From: Plasmodiophora brassicae
Taxonomy: Eukaryota > Endomyxa > Phytomyxea > Plasmodiophorida > Plasmodiophoridae
NCBI GenBank assembly: GCA_039704465.1
Contig: JASFAU010000010.1
Coordinates: 620,001 to 684,000, forward strand
Reading direction: 5' to 3'
Length of the DNA: 64,000 nt
Position numbers and translations under genes: made by a program. Shown in pieces: positions 12,545 through 24,062 of the stretch (the stretch's first letter is position 1; each line of letters starts with the position of its first letter). The notes under the pieces were generated by a model. It was not told the origin of the DNA, did not search any database, and was given only the letters and a program-made list of their open reading frames with translations.

Positions 12545-13495
12545 TCATCTTGTGGTTCTGGATCGCCTACAGCAGTAGTTGCTCGAGAGCCACAGCCAGA
12601 GCTCATTGGATCTCGTCATGAGCACCGCCCCAGCCCGGGGGCTGAGCGCCGACGCCCGGGCGTCGTGGTTCGCAGCGGACAGCAACGATCGCACGAGCTC
12701 GAGGGAGATCCCCCACAGGTACCGGGGAGCGCCATCGACAGCGATGGCCGGCAGCGCGAACCACTGCCGAGGCAGCGAGCGGAACACGACGCGCAGCGCA
12801 GGCGGGTACCGAGCCACGAAATCGGACACGGCATAGACGTCGAAGTCGACAGCGGATCGATGCAGGCGCCGCAGGCTGACCCAGAACACGTCGGCAACCT
12901 CGCGCGCGTCGCGAACAACGACCAGCGGGCCGGGCGCTACCTGGACGACAGCTGGCACACCACGTTATGGGAAGCCGTTCCCCCCGAAACGAGCGCGCCT
13001 ACCGAACGCGTGGATGATGAGGTCGGCGCCGGCCTTGACCAGCGGGCGCAGGCGACCGACGAACGTGAACATGGACGCGTCGCGCAGGTCGACGCCAATC
13101 TCCTCGTGCACCTCCCTGACGACGGTCTGGAGCGGCGACTCGCCCGGCGCGCACCGCCCGCCCGGGAACGCGACATGCCCCGACCACCGGTCGCGCTCGT
13201 CGGTCGCCCGCTGGATGAACAGCATGTCGGCGTGCTCCGACGTCGCCAGCGCCGCCCCATGCGACGTGATCGGGCCCGTCGTCCCGGGCACGACCGTCCC
13301 ATCGTGCGCGCCGCGAACGATAACGGCCACGGCGGCGACGTTGCGCGCGCACGACATGCGCCTGGCGTCGACGACCGTGGATGTGGTCGCGCGTCCCGCT
13401 CCATCCCCGTCCTTCTGCCTGCGTCCGGTCAGCGATCTGGAATTCCGACAACGGAACCGGTAGACCGGACGCTTCCTGGGGGGAGGCGTGCCCAC
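12545..13495 (-). CDS. Nudix hydrolase
   Basis: Two exons on the minus strand, 13495-13003 and 12951-12545, joined across a 51-nt intron; 299 residues. The Nudix box (GX5EX7REUXEEXGU) is complete at residues 113-135: GGRCAPGE, then REVHEEIGV. It sits after WSGHVAFPGG, a context common in fungal and protist Nudix enzymes of the NUDT7/PCD1-like group, some of which cleave CoA or dinucleotides in peroxisomes or mitochondria. The substrate here is unknown. The first ~50 residues are Arg-rich and could be a targeting peptide, or the start may be the methionine at residue 47. Splicing yields the junction HAF/AVVQ and restores the family's C-terminal strand EVADVFWVSL. Confidence 0.85.
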
Positions 13496-13740
13496 TGCTG
13501 CGCGCGCCTTCGTCCGACCTCAACGACGCGCGCCCTGGGACGGCTGCCTGCTGCTAGGCGGTAACGTGTCGACTTGTGGGACCCGGATGGCGCCAATGCC
13601 ACTGGTGTGTTCAGATATTCTCTGCCTGGAATGGTCCTGCGTCACGTTAGTCAGGAGAGAGAGAGAGACGGGCGACGCCGACGCCCACGACCGTCCAGTT
13701 GTCGAATTGATCGTCTGGCGGGCAGGTCGGATCGGTTGCC

Positions 13741-14820
13741 ATGGTCGCGATGCGAACCTCGCTGGTCGTTGCCGTTGCCGTCGCCCTGTGCGTCCCCTGC
13801 GCACGCGCCGATTACGAGTACGGCGGGTGCCGGGCGCTGATGGCGGTCGCGTCGCCCAAGTGGTGCTTCGACGTAAGCGATCGCGTTGACCGATCGCTAC
13901 CCCTAGATGCCAACCGGTGCCTGTAGAACTGCCACCACGTCCCGACGTTCTGCCCGTCCGATTACTGCTCGCCCGAATGCGCTCCGTCTGGCGTCGTCCA
14001 GAAGCCGTTCGAAAGTTACTACGCGGCGCCGTCCGACTCGTACGAGGTCGCGCCCGAACAGGACGCCTACAACGTGCAGACGTCGTCTGAGGCGCACGAG
14101 TACTACGCCGAGAAGACCGACTACGAGGACGCCGCTCCAGCGTACAGCGACGAAACGGTCGAATACGAGGAAACGTACGAGGAGGAGCCGTCGTCGACGT
14201 CCGCAGAGTACGAGCTCAAGGAGCCTTACGTGTACGAACGCGAGACGGAGGAAGCGTACCCGGCGCACGAGACCGACGAGGAGTATGTCGAGGAGGACGA
14301 GTACGTCGAGGAGGACGAGTACGTCGAAGAGGAGCCGTCCTCGGGCTCAGACGAGTACGTCGAGAAGGAACCGTCCTCGGGCTCAGACGAGTACGTCGAG
14401 AAGGAACCGTCCTCCGGCTCAGACGAATACGAGCTGAAGCCGGCGTACGAGACCGATCCCGCGTCGTATGGTGTGGATGAGTCCAGAGAAGAAGACGAAG
14501 AGTATGTCGCACCCGCGAAATACGGCGAGATCTCCACGAAGGAGTACGAGCAGGGCAGTGACGAGTACGACGACGGGGCCGGACTGGAGGAGTACGAGAT
14601 CTATAACGCTCCGGCAAGTTACGACGAGTTGGAGGAGACGAACAAGGCTTCGAAGGAGTACGACGACGACGACGACGAGACGTACGTTGACGCCAGCTAC
14701 GAGTACGATGGGAGCGACCACGAGTACGTTGATGCGGAGCCGCCGGTCGACTACTACTACCCACAAGCTTCGGCCGACGCCCCCGAGTCCTATGAAGCGC
14801 CCAAGCGGCCCTACAACTGA
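13741..14820 (+). CDS. Secreted, highly acidic Tyr/Glu-rich repeat protein
   Basis: Two exons, 13741-13872 and 13927-14820, with a 54-nt intron (GTAAGC...CTGTAG) that removes an in-frame stop; 341 residues. A signal peptide (MRTSLVVAVAVALCVPC, starting at the second Met) leads to a short Cys-rich segment with about eight cysteines (CHHVPTFCPSDYCSPEC). The remaining ~270 residues are dominated by Glu, Asp, Tyr and Ser, with recurring DEY/EEY/VEE words. A near-exact 36-nt unit (PSSGSDEYVEKE) repeats about three times at 14335-14430. No enzyme domain is visible. Such a composition suggests an extracellular matrix, wall or adhesive protein, with tyrosines available for cross-linking or sulfation. 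That role is inference only. Confidence 0.75.
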
Positions 14821-14886
14821 TCATGTGATTCTTGTAAACGATACGTTGTTCGTCCAGACCATTGCTGGCACGACGTACTACAACCA

Positions 14887-16476
14887 TCATATATTAGGGC
14901 GAAACGCGCCCGCATCGGCAACGGAGCACGTGTTAAGCATTCGCCATTCAAAGAACCGCATCAGTGCGGCGTAGTGTGTCAGAGCGGCAATGACGACGAA
15001 GACGTGGAATATGGAATGGCTATGGAACCAGATATCGAACTTGCCAGGGAAGATGCTCTCTGGGATCTGGGTGCTGTAGAAGATCGCGCCGACAATGTAG
15101 CAGACGCCACCGACGACGAGCAGCAGCAGCCCTCGGGACTCGCCGGCCCTGATGAACAGCAGGTGGCACAGAGGTATCAGGTTAACCAACCCGGCGGACG
15201 CGAAGATGACCGCGCGAACGTTCCGGAACCGGTGGCCGGCCAGGTACTTGGACATTGCCGCGAGGAACGCGAGGAAGGGCAGGCAGATGCCCATCGTCAG
15301 ATACAGGCCCTGCCAGAACCGCAGGCAGTAGAAGCCATAGTAGACGGCCGGGACCATGGATCCCGCGATCATGATGCAGATGCCAGCAAAGTCGAGTTGC
15401 TGCAGCAGCGTACACGCCTGTTCGGATCGGCAGTAGAATATGTGGAATATGGTGGAGAAGAGCAGGCATGCCATGGCGGCTCCGAGGAAGACCGCCAGCG
15501 GCCAGCGGGGCAGGAACGCGATCGCATCGAACGACGCATTGGGGAACTCGGCTGCAAACTGTGCCGCTTCCGCTCGGACGGCCTTCAGGAACGACCCGAT
15601 CTCCAGCAGCAGATGGCGAACGGAGTCGACCGCGTCCGTCGGCAGCGATTCGCAGATGTTGTCCACCGTCTCCGTCAGACTGTTCCGCATGCGGTCGATG
15701 TCGCGGACGGAGCAGTGGTCGCACCACCCGGTGACCGCGTCCTTGATCGCGGTCAGCTTCTCCCTCAGCGCATCCAGGTAGACGGCCGTCGGCCCCGTCA
15801 CCGACAGTCGCTTGGAGATTTCAAACCACGACGGTATCCGAATGCGAATCGAGTCCACCATTTGCTGCGCAGCAGGGCGTCAGGCGGCACGCTCGTGATG
15901 CACAGTCGAGGCGAGCAGATCGTACTGAAAAGTGTTGCCGGTACCTAGCCAGGCGCTCGGAGGACACCTCAACCGTCCTGTCGAGGTGGAAGTAGTCGAA
16001 ACCGTCTGCAACGTCCGTCAGGAACGTCGCCTGGGGCCATGGTCCAACCCACGCGTCCTACATGGCGACACCGTACTGACCATGGAGATCATCAGCAGGA
16101 CGAAAATGAAGAACCCGATCAGGTGGGTCCTGCGCACGGGTTCACAAATTCAGTGGGGGCGCGCCCTGGGACGAACCGGCATTGCGCCAACTGGAACGGA
16201 CCACACGTTGAGCGTTTCATTGTGCAACCGGAAGATGCTCTGCAGGCAGAGCCTCCACGAGAAATGCACGCGGTACCCGCCCTGGATGTACGGGTTGTCC
16301 CGCAGCCACGCCGGCACCTGCGAGTACTGGTGCAGCAGGAACTGGCGCACCTTGGCGGCGCGCGGCCACGCACCCGTCGTGTCGGCGGCGCCCGCGGCCA
16401 GCGTCTGCTGCAGCGCACGCAGGTCCGGGCTGGACCGTCGCCTGCGCAAGCGCATCCGCGACGCTGTCACCGCCAT
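14887..16476 (-). CDS. PAQR/HHP-family seven-TM receptor (haemolysin-III fold)
   Basis: Four exons on the minus strand: 16476-16202, 16129-16081, 16030-15968 and 15864-14887; 454 residues. Family motifs are present: HNETLNVWTHLIG ahead of TM1, STIFHIFYCRSE with the first zinc-ligand histidine, and FHSHSIFHVFVV with the last two. PAQR proteins are membrane receptors or ceramidase-like enzymes with a buried zinc site. About 130 residues separate TM1 and TM2; plant HHP proteins carry a similar insertion while animal adiponectin receptors do not, so this copy is plant-like. The third intron (15865-15967, 103 nt) is the longest in the window. The start at 16476 precedes an Arg-rich stretch; a longer open frame upstream is probably leader. 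Confidence 0.85.
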
Positions 16477-16827
16477 CGCAACACACTGCGCCTGTCGCGC
16501 GGGCGCGTGCCGTCCGGCCCGGGGAAAATCCGCGCTGCAGAACAACGGACGCGCAGCGCGTCGCCTCCGTCGCCTCCACTGCGCCACTGTGATGGCTGCA
16601 CGTCGACCGACTGGCGACCGCCGACCGGCAGCGGGCGAAAAACAGTACCACGGGTTTTTGGGGCGGCACCGGACTTGGGTGCCCCTCATGATGCAGCTGG
16701 ACGATCCGGCGAGGCATGGCGTCACGCCGGCGTGATTCACCGGGGGGCGCACACAACACCTCCGGAACGTGGCGTCCCCGGGCACGGGCGGCATACATCG
16801 AAATCGACGGTGATCGCAGACAGCAAT
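16477..16827. other. Divergent promoter region, PAQR and MscS-like genes
   Basis: A 351-bp gap between two divergent starts. Open frames cross it on both strands because the DNA is GC-rich, but neither extends a conserved domain. No repeat or TATA element was recognised. Confidence 0.4.
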
Positions 16828-18790
16828 ATGAGCAGCAGCGGCAGCCGGTACGAGCGCCTTCCCGTCATCCACGAGCGATCGTCGCTGTTCCGGGCCGTTG
16901 ACCGGATCGAGGTATCGGAGAGCGACCTCGACGAAGGTGCTGTCCGGGAGCCGCACTCGAGGCGGAACAGTTCGGTGGTGACGACTGCCGCCGACGCCGA
17001 GGGCAACGTCCATGCGTTCGTTCTCGATGAGGCCGACCAGGGCGATTACGACGACGAGCGCGTGTCGCTGTGGGAACGGTTCCGCTCCTGGCTCGAATCG
17101 AACACGTTCGTCATCCTCTGCCTGATCGTGGCGCTGGTCGCCAACGCGTTCGCCGACAAGCTCGGGTACACTCGGGCCACCTTGGCTACGCCCGCCGTCT
17201 TCGCCTGCGCCTCCATCGTGTTCGACGTCATCGAGCCCATCCTGTTCGGGTCGATCTCGGTGGTATCCGGTTGCCTCCCGTTCAAGGTCCTCGTCGTGGT
17301 CGCCTCCCTGCAGACGCACCTGCACCGGATCGCGCTCAGCGTCGTCCTGACCGTCTGGCTGGAGATGATCGAGCGGCACTCCGACCACCTGCTCAACTGC
17401 ATGCGCGCCCTGACGTTCGCCCTGGTCCTGAACCTCCTCAAGGACATCATCATGCACATCGTCAGGCGCAGCATCACGATCCGCGCCGTCCTGGACGACA
17501 TCCAGGAGTCCGACCTCGAGCGCGACGCCATGGTCATGCTCTGCTGCCCTGATAACGCCGCCCGTCTCGATGAGCGCCGCCGCTGGCGCTCCGATCAGAA
17601 GCGCCGCTCCCTGAACAGCAAGCTGGAGGCCATCAGCGAAGGTACCCCCTGCAACCTCACAGCCCGCCTTCAAACGTAGTAACGGATGCGCAGGGACCCT
17701 CGACCTGCCTCTGCGACCACTGACGATCACCGACGTCCAGCAGTGGAGGTACTCGTCAGAGACCGTCGTCCGCATCGGGACCGTGCAACAGATGAGGGTT
17801 CGTCGTCAGTCGGCCATGTGCGCTCAGCGCCGTCGTCGTTAACGATCGTGGGCGCGACAGGTCATCGCTGCGGTCCTCCGCGACCACCTGTTCGAGAACG
17901 GGCGCAAGCAGCAGGTCGACTACACGGTCTGGCGTAGCCTGTTCGGGTCGGTGGCGGCGGCCGAGAAGACGTGGCAGACCATGTTCGGCCTATCGCCGCT
18001 GGCGTCGCAGACGATCTCGCAGAGCGATTTCGTCTGGGGCGTCTACCAGGCGTTCGAGCGGCGCAAACGCCTAACGGCCAAGATGCTGAACATCTCGAAC
18101 CTGTTCACGCTGATGTCGTCGGCTGTCAACGTCGTCTACGGAGCGATCGCCCTGATCGCGTTCCTGTTCGCGTTCGACTTTGAGCTGTCGTCGATGCTGG
18201 TGACGGCCGGTACGACGTTCGCCGCCATCGGTTTCGCGTTGTCGGGGACGATCACGCGCACGTTCGAATCGATCGTGTTCATCTTCGTGACGCAGGCGTT
18301 TGAAGTCGGCGACCGCGTCACGATCGACGGCGAGGACTTCTTCGTCCACCGCATCCACCTGCTGACGACCGAGCTGCGACGCCCCGACAACCGCGTCATG
18401 CAGATCTCGAACGGCGCCCTGTCGGGCAAGGCGATCTACAACCACCGCCGGACGGGTCCTGCCAAGGTGTCGCTGAAGTTCATGATCGCGTACGACACGA
18501 CGTCGCATCAGATGCACCAGCTGAAGACGACGCTGAGGCAGTACGTGAAGCTGAACTCGGACATCTGGAAGCCGGACGTCACCTTCTCCGTTGGCGACCA
18601 TACGGACGACACCGCGTTGGTCCTGACGGCGTCGTTCGAGCACCGCCTGACCTGGCAGGACAGGAGCGTCATCAACGAGAACCGGTTCGACCTTGCCGAG
18701 TGCCTGCGCGCCACCATGAAACAGCTGGACATCAGCACGAGCGGCAGCGACTCTATCGTCTACCAGAAGGCCACCCCGTTCGAGGCTTAG
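16828..18790 (+). CDS. MscS-like mechanosensitive ion channel (MSL type)
   Basis: Three exons: 16828-17641, 17694-17797 and 17861-18790; 615 residues. A charged cytosolic N-terminus (~90 residues) precedes about four hydrophobic helices, a loop, two more TM helices and the pore-lining helix (FAAIGFALSGTITRTFES, near residues 425-442). The conserved strand QAFEVGDRVTIDG follows, then the soluble C-terminal part. This is the plant/protist MSL layout; these channels open under membrane tension to release osmolytes. Exon 2 was found because frame and family pattern (DLPLRPLTITDVQQW) require it. The second intron junction (AGG|GTTCGT) is a weak donor. The gene ends 44 bp from the convergent RhoGEF gene. 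Confidence 0.83.
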
Positions 18791-18834
18791 AATACACAGG
18801 TCAGCGCCGTCTCGAGTGGGACCCAACGAAACCG

Positions 18835-21239
18835 TTAATTTAAAGGGCGCCTTGCCCATCTTGGGTCTGGGCGAACCCCCTCAGCTGTGTCGCAACCCTC
18901 ATCAGTGAACGTACAGCTGTTCGTGCTGCGTCGGCTGAGCGAAATGAACCTGGACGGCGACAGGCAATGTTTCGGGAATCGCAGCGAACTCGACAGGAAC
19001 GCTGTACAATTGGCGCACATGGCCTGGGGCGCATTACGCGACCAGAGCCGTTGTATCTTGTCCTTGAGGGAAGTCGCCCGCGGGACCAATGAGCACTGGT
19101 TGCATACGCTGCTTCCGCTGTTGCACAGAGTCAGCATTGTCCTTCAGTTCAGACCACGTGGCGAGTATTGCTACCATCGACTGCATCGTCTTCGCTCCCG
19201 CAGTGACGAGAAATGATGATGGCACAGGTCGCAAACGATATTGATTGGGTCCACGATACAGCCCTCTAGTTCCGAGCTGAAACTGTCGGAGGCGACACGA
19301 GCGTTGTCCACGCGTTCCAGGTCCAGGCATTTCTGGATCTGCCCCTTGATGGCAGTCACCCACTGGTGGCGGACCGTGTCAGAGAACGCGTCGACGGGGT
19401 AACAGCACGCTGGCGTTTCCATGATAAACCTCGTCTCGCTTGTTGGGTCAAAGTGCACATCAGCGGTGTCCATGAACTGATTGCGGAGCATAAGTACAAG
19501 GCCAATACGGCGACGGCCCTTGACGATTCTTACCACGGTGAACGCGATACCACCTCGTTGTGTGCCGTTCGGTTTCTTCTTGTGCCGGGATGCGATAAGG
19601 AGGTCGTCAAACAGGTGGAACGTATGCAAGCGCCCGCCATAATACAGGGATCCTTGAAGAACAATCTGGCGACAGCCCGGTCCCATTAGGTCAACTTTCC
19701 CGCCGAGGTCAATCTCCATCATCCGAAGCGCATCTCGCCTAGTCTGATCCGACCGTGTCTCTTCGATTCGCTCCTTCGTTTGTGTCAGTCTGGACACGGC
19801 TTCGGCAATGATCTCATCACCGGCCATTGACGTCAGTTTTCTGTGATAGCTGCGAGCGCGCTCGTAAGTTGGGCAGGCATAGCAGCGCTTGAAACGCCAC
19901 GTTACCAGTCGATACGGTCAACGGCGAGATTGATAACGCAATGCAGGATGCTTTGCGATTCCGAGGGCAACCGAACAAACACGGTCGCCAGCGTTGTGCA
20001 CACACTTCCGGTCAGGATCGACGTTCGCAATAGACACTTGGACAAATCGGCAGGGCGGTCGCCAGACACGAACTTCGTCAGGTCGGATATCACCTGACGG
20101 ACAATGCATCTCAGGCACTTCATTGCGGCCACGAACCTAGACAGATCAGCGACGACCTATCGCTTCGGAGTCAACAGCTGGTACCAGTGAGGTGCCAGGT
20201 AGCAATCCCATACCGAGTTTGCAGATCGTTGCTGACTTGACAGCGACCCGACTATGGCCCTTTCCTCATCGACGAGGAGCGGCATTGCAACCTTGTCGAG
20301 AAGGTGACGGAGCTTCGAGGCGAACCATCGATCTGATACAAGCAGGGCAAACGCGAAGCAGCTGGTAGCCGGCGTCTGCTGTGGAGTCATCGATGGCCGT
20401 CGCGACGAGATCGGTGTTGATGCGACGGACGATCGATCACTGATTGCCAACGTCATGGCTTCATGCCAGTCAAGCAGTTCGTCGTCGGCGCCTCGAATTA
20501 CAACTGACTCGCCCTTCGCGTCGACAATCGTGAGCGATGTGGCGCGCTCATCAAGCTCGACGCGAACAATGTCAATGATGCGCTCGAGGGCCAGCGCTGA
20601 GTCGCGTTTCCGTTGGCTAATGAGCACGACCGACGGGTACAGAAGGTGCAGAACCCTGAGAGCGGGAGGCCTCCATGACGAGATAGCCATGTGGGCATCA
20701 CCAGTCATGATGCATCGAGAGGGGACGCTAGGCGACCATATGCGCACTGGCGTCGTGAACTGGGCCTCGAGCGCCAGCAGCGCTCGGCGATGATGTCGGG
20801 CGGCGACTTGAGCCGATATAGACGCCTGAAGGTCGGCCATCGCTGCGCAGGCTGGGTTGGACGCCGGACGGAACCTTGCAAGGTAATGTGCATACACGGA
20901 TGGGCGTTGCACGACGACATCGGTGATGAGCAGCGCCGTTACCGCGTCATCCTTGAGCGCGGCCACGACAGCGGCATGCGACGCGGTTAGGAACCCGTAC
21001 ACGTCCAGTAACGGGACGAACGACGACAACGCCATCCAGTGCGGGCGATGATCATCGTTGGCGAGCTCGACAGCCAGCATCTCGGTGACGGACCGGACGA
21101 ACGCGAGCGCGATCCGGAACGCAGCGATCTCATGCGCCTGCCCCGACCTGGCAGGCAGACCGTCCAGAGCGGCCTCCAGGCCGATCAGCTCGCCTACGTA
21201 GCGCCGCTCGTGGGCGATAAACTCATCGGCGGCCGTCAT
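18835..21239 (-). CDS. RhoGEF-like protein: DH-PH, second degenerate DH-PH, FYVE zinc finger
   Basis: Four exons on the minus strand: 21239-20185, 20136-19906, 19849-19175 and 19117-18835; 747 residues. The N-terminus reads like a DH domain start (ERRYVGELIGLEAAL), and a PH-like strand pattern follows (about 190-290). A second helical block (about 300-470) and a second PH region (RQIVLQGSLYYGGRLHTF onward) come next. The FYVE finger begins at CDLC near residue 635; splicing creates RRRCSRCGSSVCNQC, and CANC supplies the last ligand pair. FYVE domains bind PI3P on endosomes, and DH-PH pairs activate Rho GTPases. Without the 48-nt intron after 20185, the first half would end at a stop 25 nt before the next segment, so I join them. 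Both DH domains are divergent and exchange activity is unproven. Confidence 0.68.
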
Positions 21240-22259
21240 GGTGCCGCGGGACCCGCGGTTGACGTTGAACGGGCGACGACGTAACCCCTCGACCGCTTTA
21301 CGGACTTACCAACGCGCGCGCATGACCAAGGCCAGGGATGAGGCAGGCACCCGAAGCCGCCGGAGCGCCTCGTGAGGTGCGCGTCCAAGCCTGCGGGCTC
21401 AGACCACCTCGAGCTGCAATGTGCGTCTCGTGTACCTGGTCTTGTTCACGTCGAAGCACGGCTCGGTCCGCCGCTTCCCACGTTGGTGTCGCGCCGTTCG
21501 ATGTCGGACTGCACACTAATGACCACCTACAACCCCTACACCCTGTTGTTGTACACCAGTATATAATTTCAATACGTTAATTCGTATGTCACCGTTGCCG
21601 ATGCGCACCATAGGTCTCTTGGAACGGGCATCATCTACCGCATTACGCGCTGCGCTCAGTCAGACCGGTCTGTGCGGAAATCAGTGCAACGACAGATTCG
21701 TTTGCAATTGCTGCGAGGCCACTCACTACGCCCATGTTGCCCAACGACATGGTTGGGGGATTTCGAACAACCATGGCACTTGCGTTGCTGGAAAGGTGTG
21801 CCGGCATCATCGCATCGGCAACCGCAAGTGGGTCTTCATGGTCATTGGAATAGGAAACAACCTGAAAGAGTACTCTTGGCGACGGTGCACGCGTACGGGT
21901 AGATGAAGGTGATACTGGTAAGGTAACGGGTGCGCAACTCCCCATGAGGAGTCAGGCTCGATAACGCGGCCAGCGCGTAGCGGAGGCAGGTGACGCGAGC
22001 GCTTGCTTTGGTGGTGAACAACGTCCATATGGCGACAAACGAACATGTGGCGAGGAAGCTGCCAGAGATGCATGAACAGAATGCCGTGCCCCAGGCGATA
22101 TGGGAGTATGCATGGGCACGGGAATGGTGACCCGGCAACTCTCTACATGCATTATGAATTAGTCGAAACAAGTAAAAACATGAAGATGCAAAGGCCTGGG
22201 CTTAGACGGTCGGTCTGGCTTGGGCAGCAAGGGCAGCACTGCCCAAGCCAACGATGGAC
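21240..22259. other. Unresolved 1-kb segment, possible minus-strand membrane protein
   Basis: The only hint of a gene is on the minus strand between about 22171 and 21643. One frame (start 22171) encodes YSHIAWGTAFCSC and a hydrophobic helix; a second frame ending at 21643 encodes a Ser/Ala/Val-rich segment (ANESVVALISAQTGL). They overlap near 21940-21840, and I could not find splice sites that join them in phase. I recognise no family. The remainder holds no convincing gene. Confidence 0.22.
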
Positions 22260-23369
22260 CTAGGCACCACCTTGCCGGTGAGCACACACACCTTCACGAA
22301 AGGCCGGACCAGCATAGAGTGTAAGCAGGTGCGGCCGCCAGCGACGCACGCGATGCGTTTCGAAATCAGGCCAGTTTTTCTCCACTTCGACTTGGTTCCC
22401 GCGGCCGAATAACGACACGGCTTGCCGCTGATCAATCGTGCGCTTAGCGGCTGGAGGCGATCACCTGCAACCATCTTACCAAGTTTGTGTTGCGAGGCAA
22501 TGAAATCACAATGTTGTCGGAAATCGTTCGCGCGCAGGTCATGATTTGGACCATGTCCGGCTGGATTGTCTTCAGGTCATATACACGTTGATGAATATAC
22601 CCGGGCCCAGACCAGGGCGGGCACATGTAAACGACATCGGCGCAGCCCTGAGCAATTGTGCATCAGAAGCCAACGTAGAGAGGATGACAACGACGTACTG
22701 CAAGCTTTGGTGCGATCTCGATGAAATCGGCATGCACGAAGGTGATCTTGTGTGCGACGCCGTAGATCGACGCATTCGTCCATGCGGCCGCTAGCTTCTC
22801 CTTGTCATAATCAACGGCAATGACGTGGTCGAACTCGAACGCAAGGGCAATGGCATTGCCGCCAGCGCCGCAGAACCCTTCCACGGCGACGAGCGTGTTC
22901 CTGCCTGAACGCCATTCTCCCACGGCCGCGATGGCCCGGCGCGCGATGTGTCGTGCGATTGATTCAGGGGTGACTGAGTACCAGGATTCTATGCGTGAAA
23001 TTGAGCAATTCAGCACAAAGGGTCCAGCGCGGGGACTGACCCCGGTCCAGAACGACACCATCGTCGTACAGGGAGAAGAGCACATGCCGACGATTGAAGT
23101 ACTTCTTGACGTCCACGTTGTGACCCCTACGGATACACAGGGTCAATAGGTCGAACAATACGAAACATGGCGTTATACATCGTGTCGGTCGGATGTGTCT
23201 CCGGTCGATCGAATCTAGATGTGAAGCCATCCATGACGCCATTCGCTTCAGCGGCGCCGCTTGTCCCGTCAGTTTCTTGCCGTTCAAAGCCAACCGGGGA
23301 ATCATCCAGACAGACGTGTGACGTTGAAACGTTGCTGCTGGTATCAGGGGCTATCAGACCGGTTGTCAT
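22260..23369 (-). CDS. TGS1: Trimethylguanosine synthase (snRNA/snoRNA cap hypermethylase)
   Basis: Five exons on the minus strand: 23369-23179, 23126-23041, 22988-22699, 22647-22480 and 22427-22260; 300 residues, introns 51-52 nt. The methyltransferase core is clear: SWYSVTPESIARHIA, the AdoMet motif VEGFCGAGGNA, the acidic DYDKEKLAAA, the catalytic CPPWSGPGY motif (NPPF/SPPW class) and SLPRNTNL. TGS1 converts the m7G cap of snRNAs and snoRNAs to m2,2,7G. The protein is a compact single-domain form like fungal Tgs1 (about 240-300 residues). The true start may be the methionine at 23234, since the first ~45 residues are low-complexity. Its first codon abuts the stop of the upstream same-strand gene. 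Confidence 0.9.
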
Positions 23370-23979
23370 CTAGAAGAAACAACCGCGACTATAAAGAACG
23401 GCCTCACTGTCGCGAATCTGGTCCCGTCTCGCGGCCATCTCGATGTCTTCATCGGAGAACAAGACCCCTGATTCTGACAGCGGCCACGTCAGCAAGGTAG
23501 AACGCTCCACGTGGACCATACGAAACTGTACTGGCGGCGACGGCGCTGGCGATGTCATGATAGTAGCGGGCGATCTTGATCGGGTTGAGTTCATCCCGGG
23601 GTGGCATCAGCGAGAGCGCTTCCTCGATCCGAACCTTGGCATGGCGGATCGCCGCCTCTGCAGACGACGACCGTCAGTGCCGATTGCAAATACCCGCTCG
23701 ACGATGTTGTTGCTACCGGCATCGTCGACCATCGATAGCAAGCGCAGCGGGAACCGACGGCGCCCGGGACGCGAATCCAATTCGCGCGCCCTGTCACACA
23801 GCCGGAGACCGAGGTTGCACCGTGTTTAGCGCAAACGACGCGGAACGAGGCAATGGCGACACGTATACCGGGAGACCGTCAGGCGCAGCAAGACACAGGA
23901 CACACCCGGAACGGGCCGCAGCGTCGTACGAGCAGCAGACGGCACTACAATCAACCGTTGAAGAACGGATGTGCGGCAT
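23370..23979 (-). CDS. Unknown small protein, four exons
   Basis: Four exons fit on the minus strand: 23979-23861, 23790-23717, 23657-23532 and 23473-23370; 140 residues. The open frames in each exon join in phase across introns of 58-70 nt. The middle is strongly helical (AEAAIRHAKVRIEEALSLM, then IARYYHDIASAVAA), and the end is DEDIEMAARRDQIRDSEAVL. I do not recognise a family. The last intron could instead start at 23520 (43 nt), changing a few residues. The stop directly precedes the TGS1 start codon, and the last bases (TTCTTCTAG) also resemble a splice acceptor, so a link to TGS1 cannot be excluded, although no donor in phase was found. Confidence 0.5.
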
Positions 23980-24062
23980 CGGAACATACTATCCTCATCG
24001 ACAGACGAAGGAATGCGTTACAGTCGGGTGGAACCCCCCAGTTCGGTGGGAGTGACGCGACG

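Noticed and set aside
12416..13564. 382-codon plus-strand frame opposite the Nudix gene
   Set aside because: Its Arg/Pro-rich sequence has no domain, while the opposite strand encodes a complete Nudix box with consistent splicing.
16150..17775. 541-codon minus-strand frame overlapping the MscS-like gene
   Set aside because: Only its last ~90 codons are real (first exon of the PAQR gene). The rest is the antisense of the conserved MscS-like exons.
20157..21239. RhoGEF N-terminal half as an independent gene ending at 20157
   Set aside because: The next segment begins only 25 nt later, and a 48-nt intron (GTACCA...GTCTAG) joins the two in phase with a sensible junction, so one gene is favoured.
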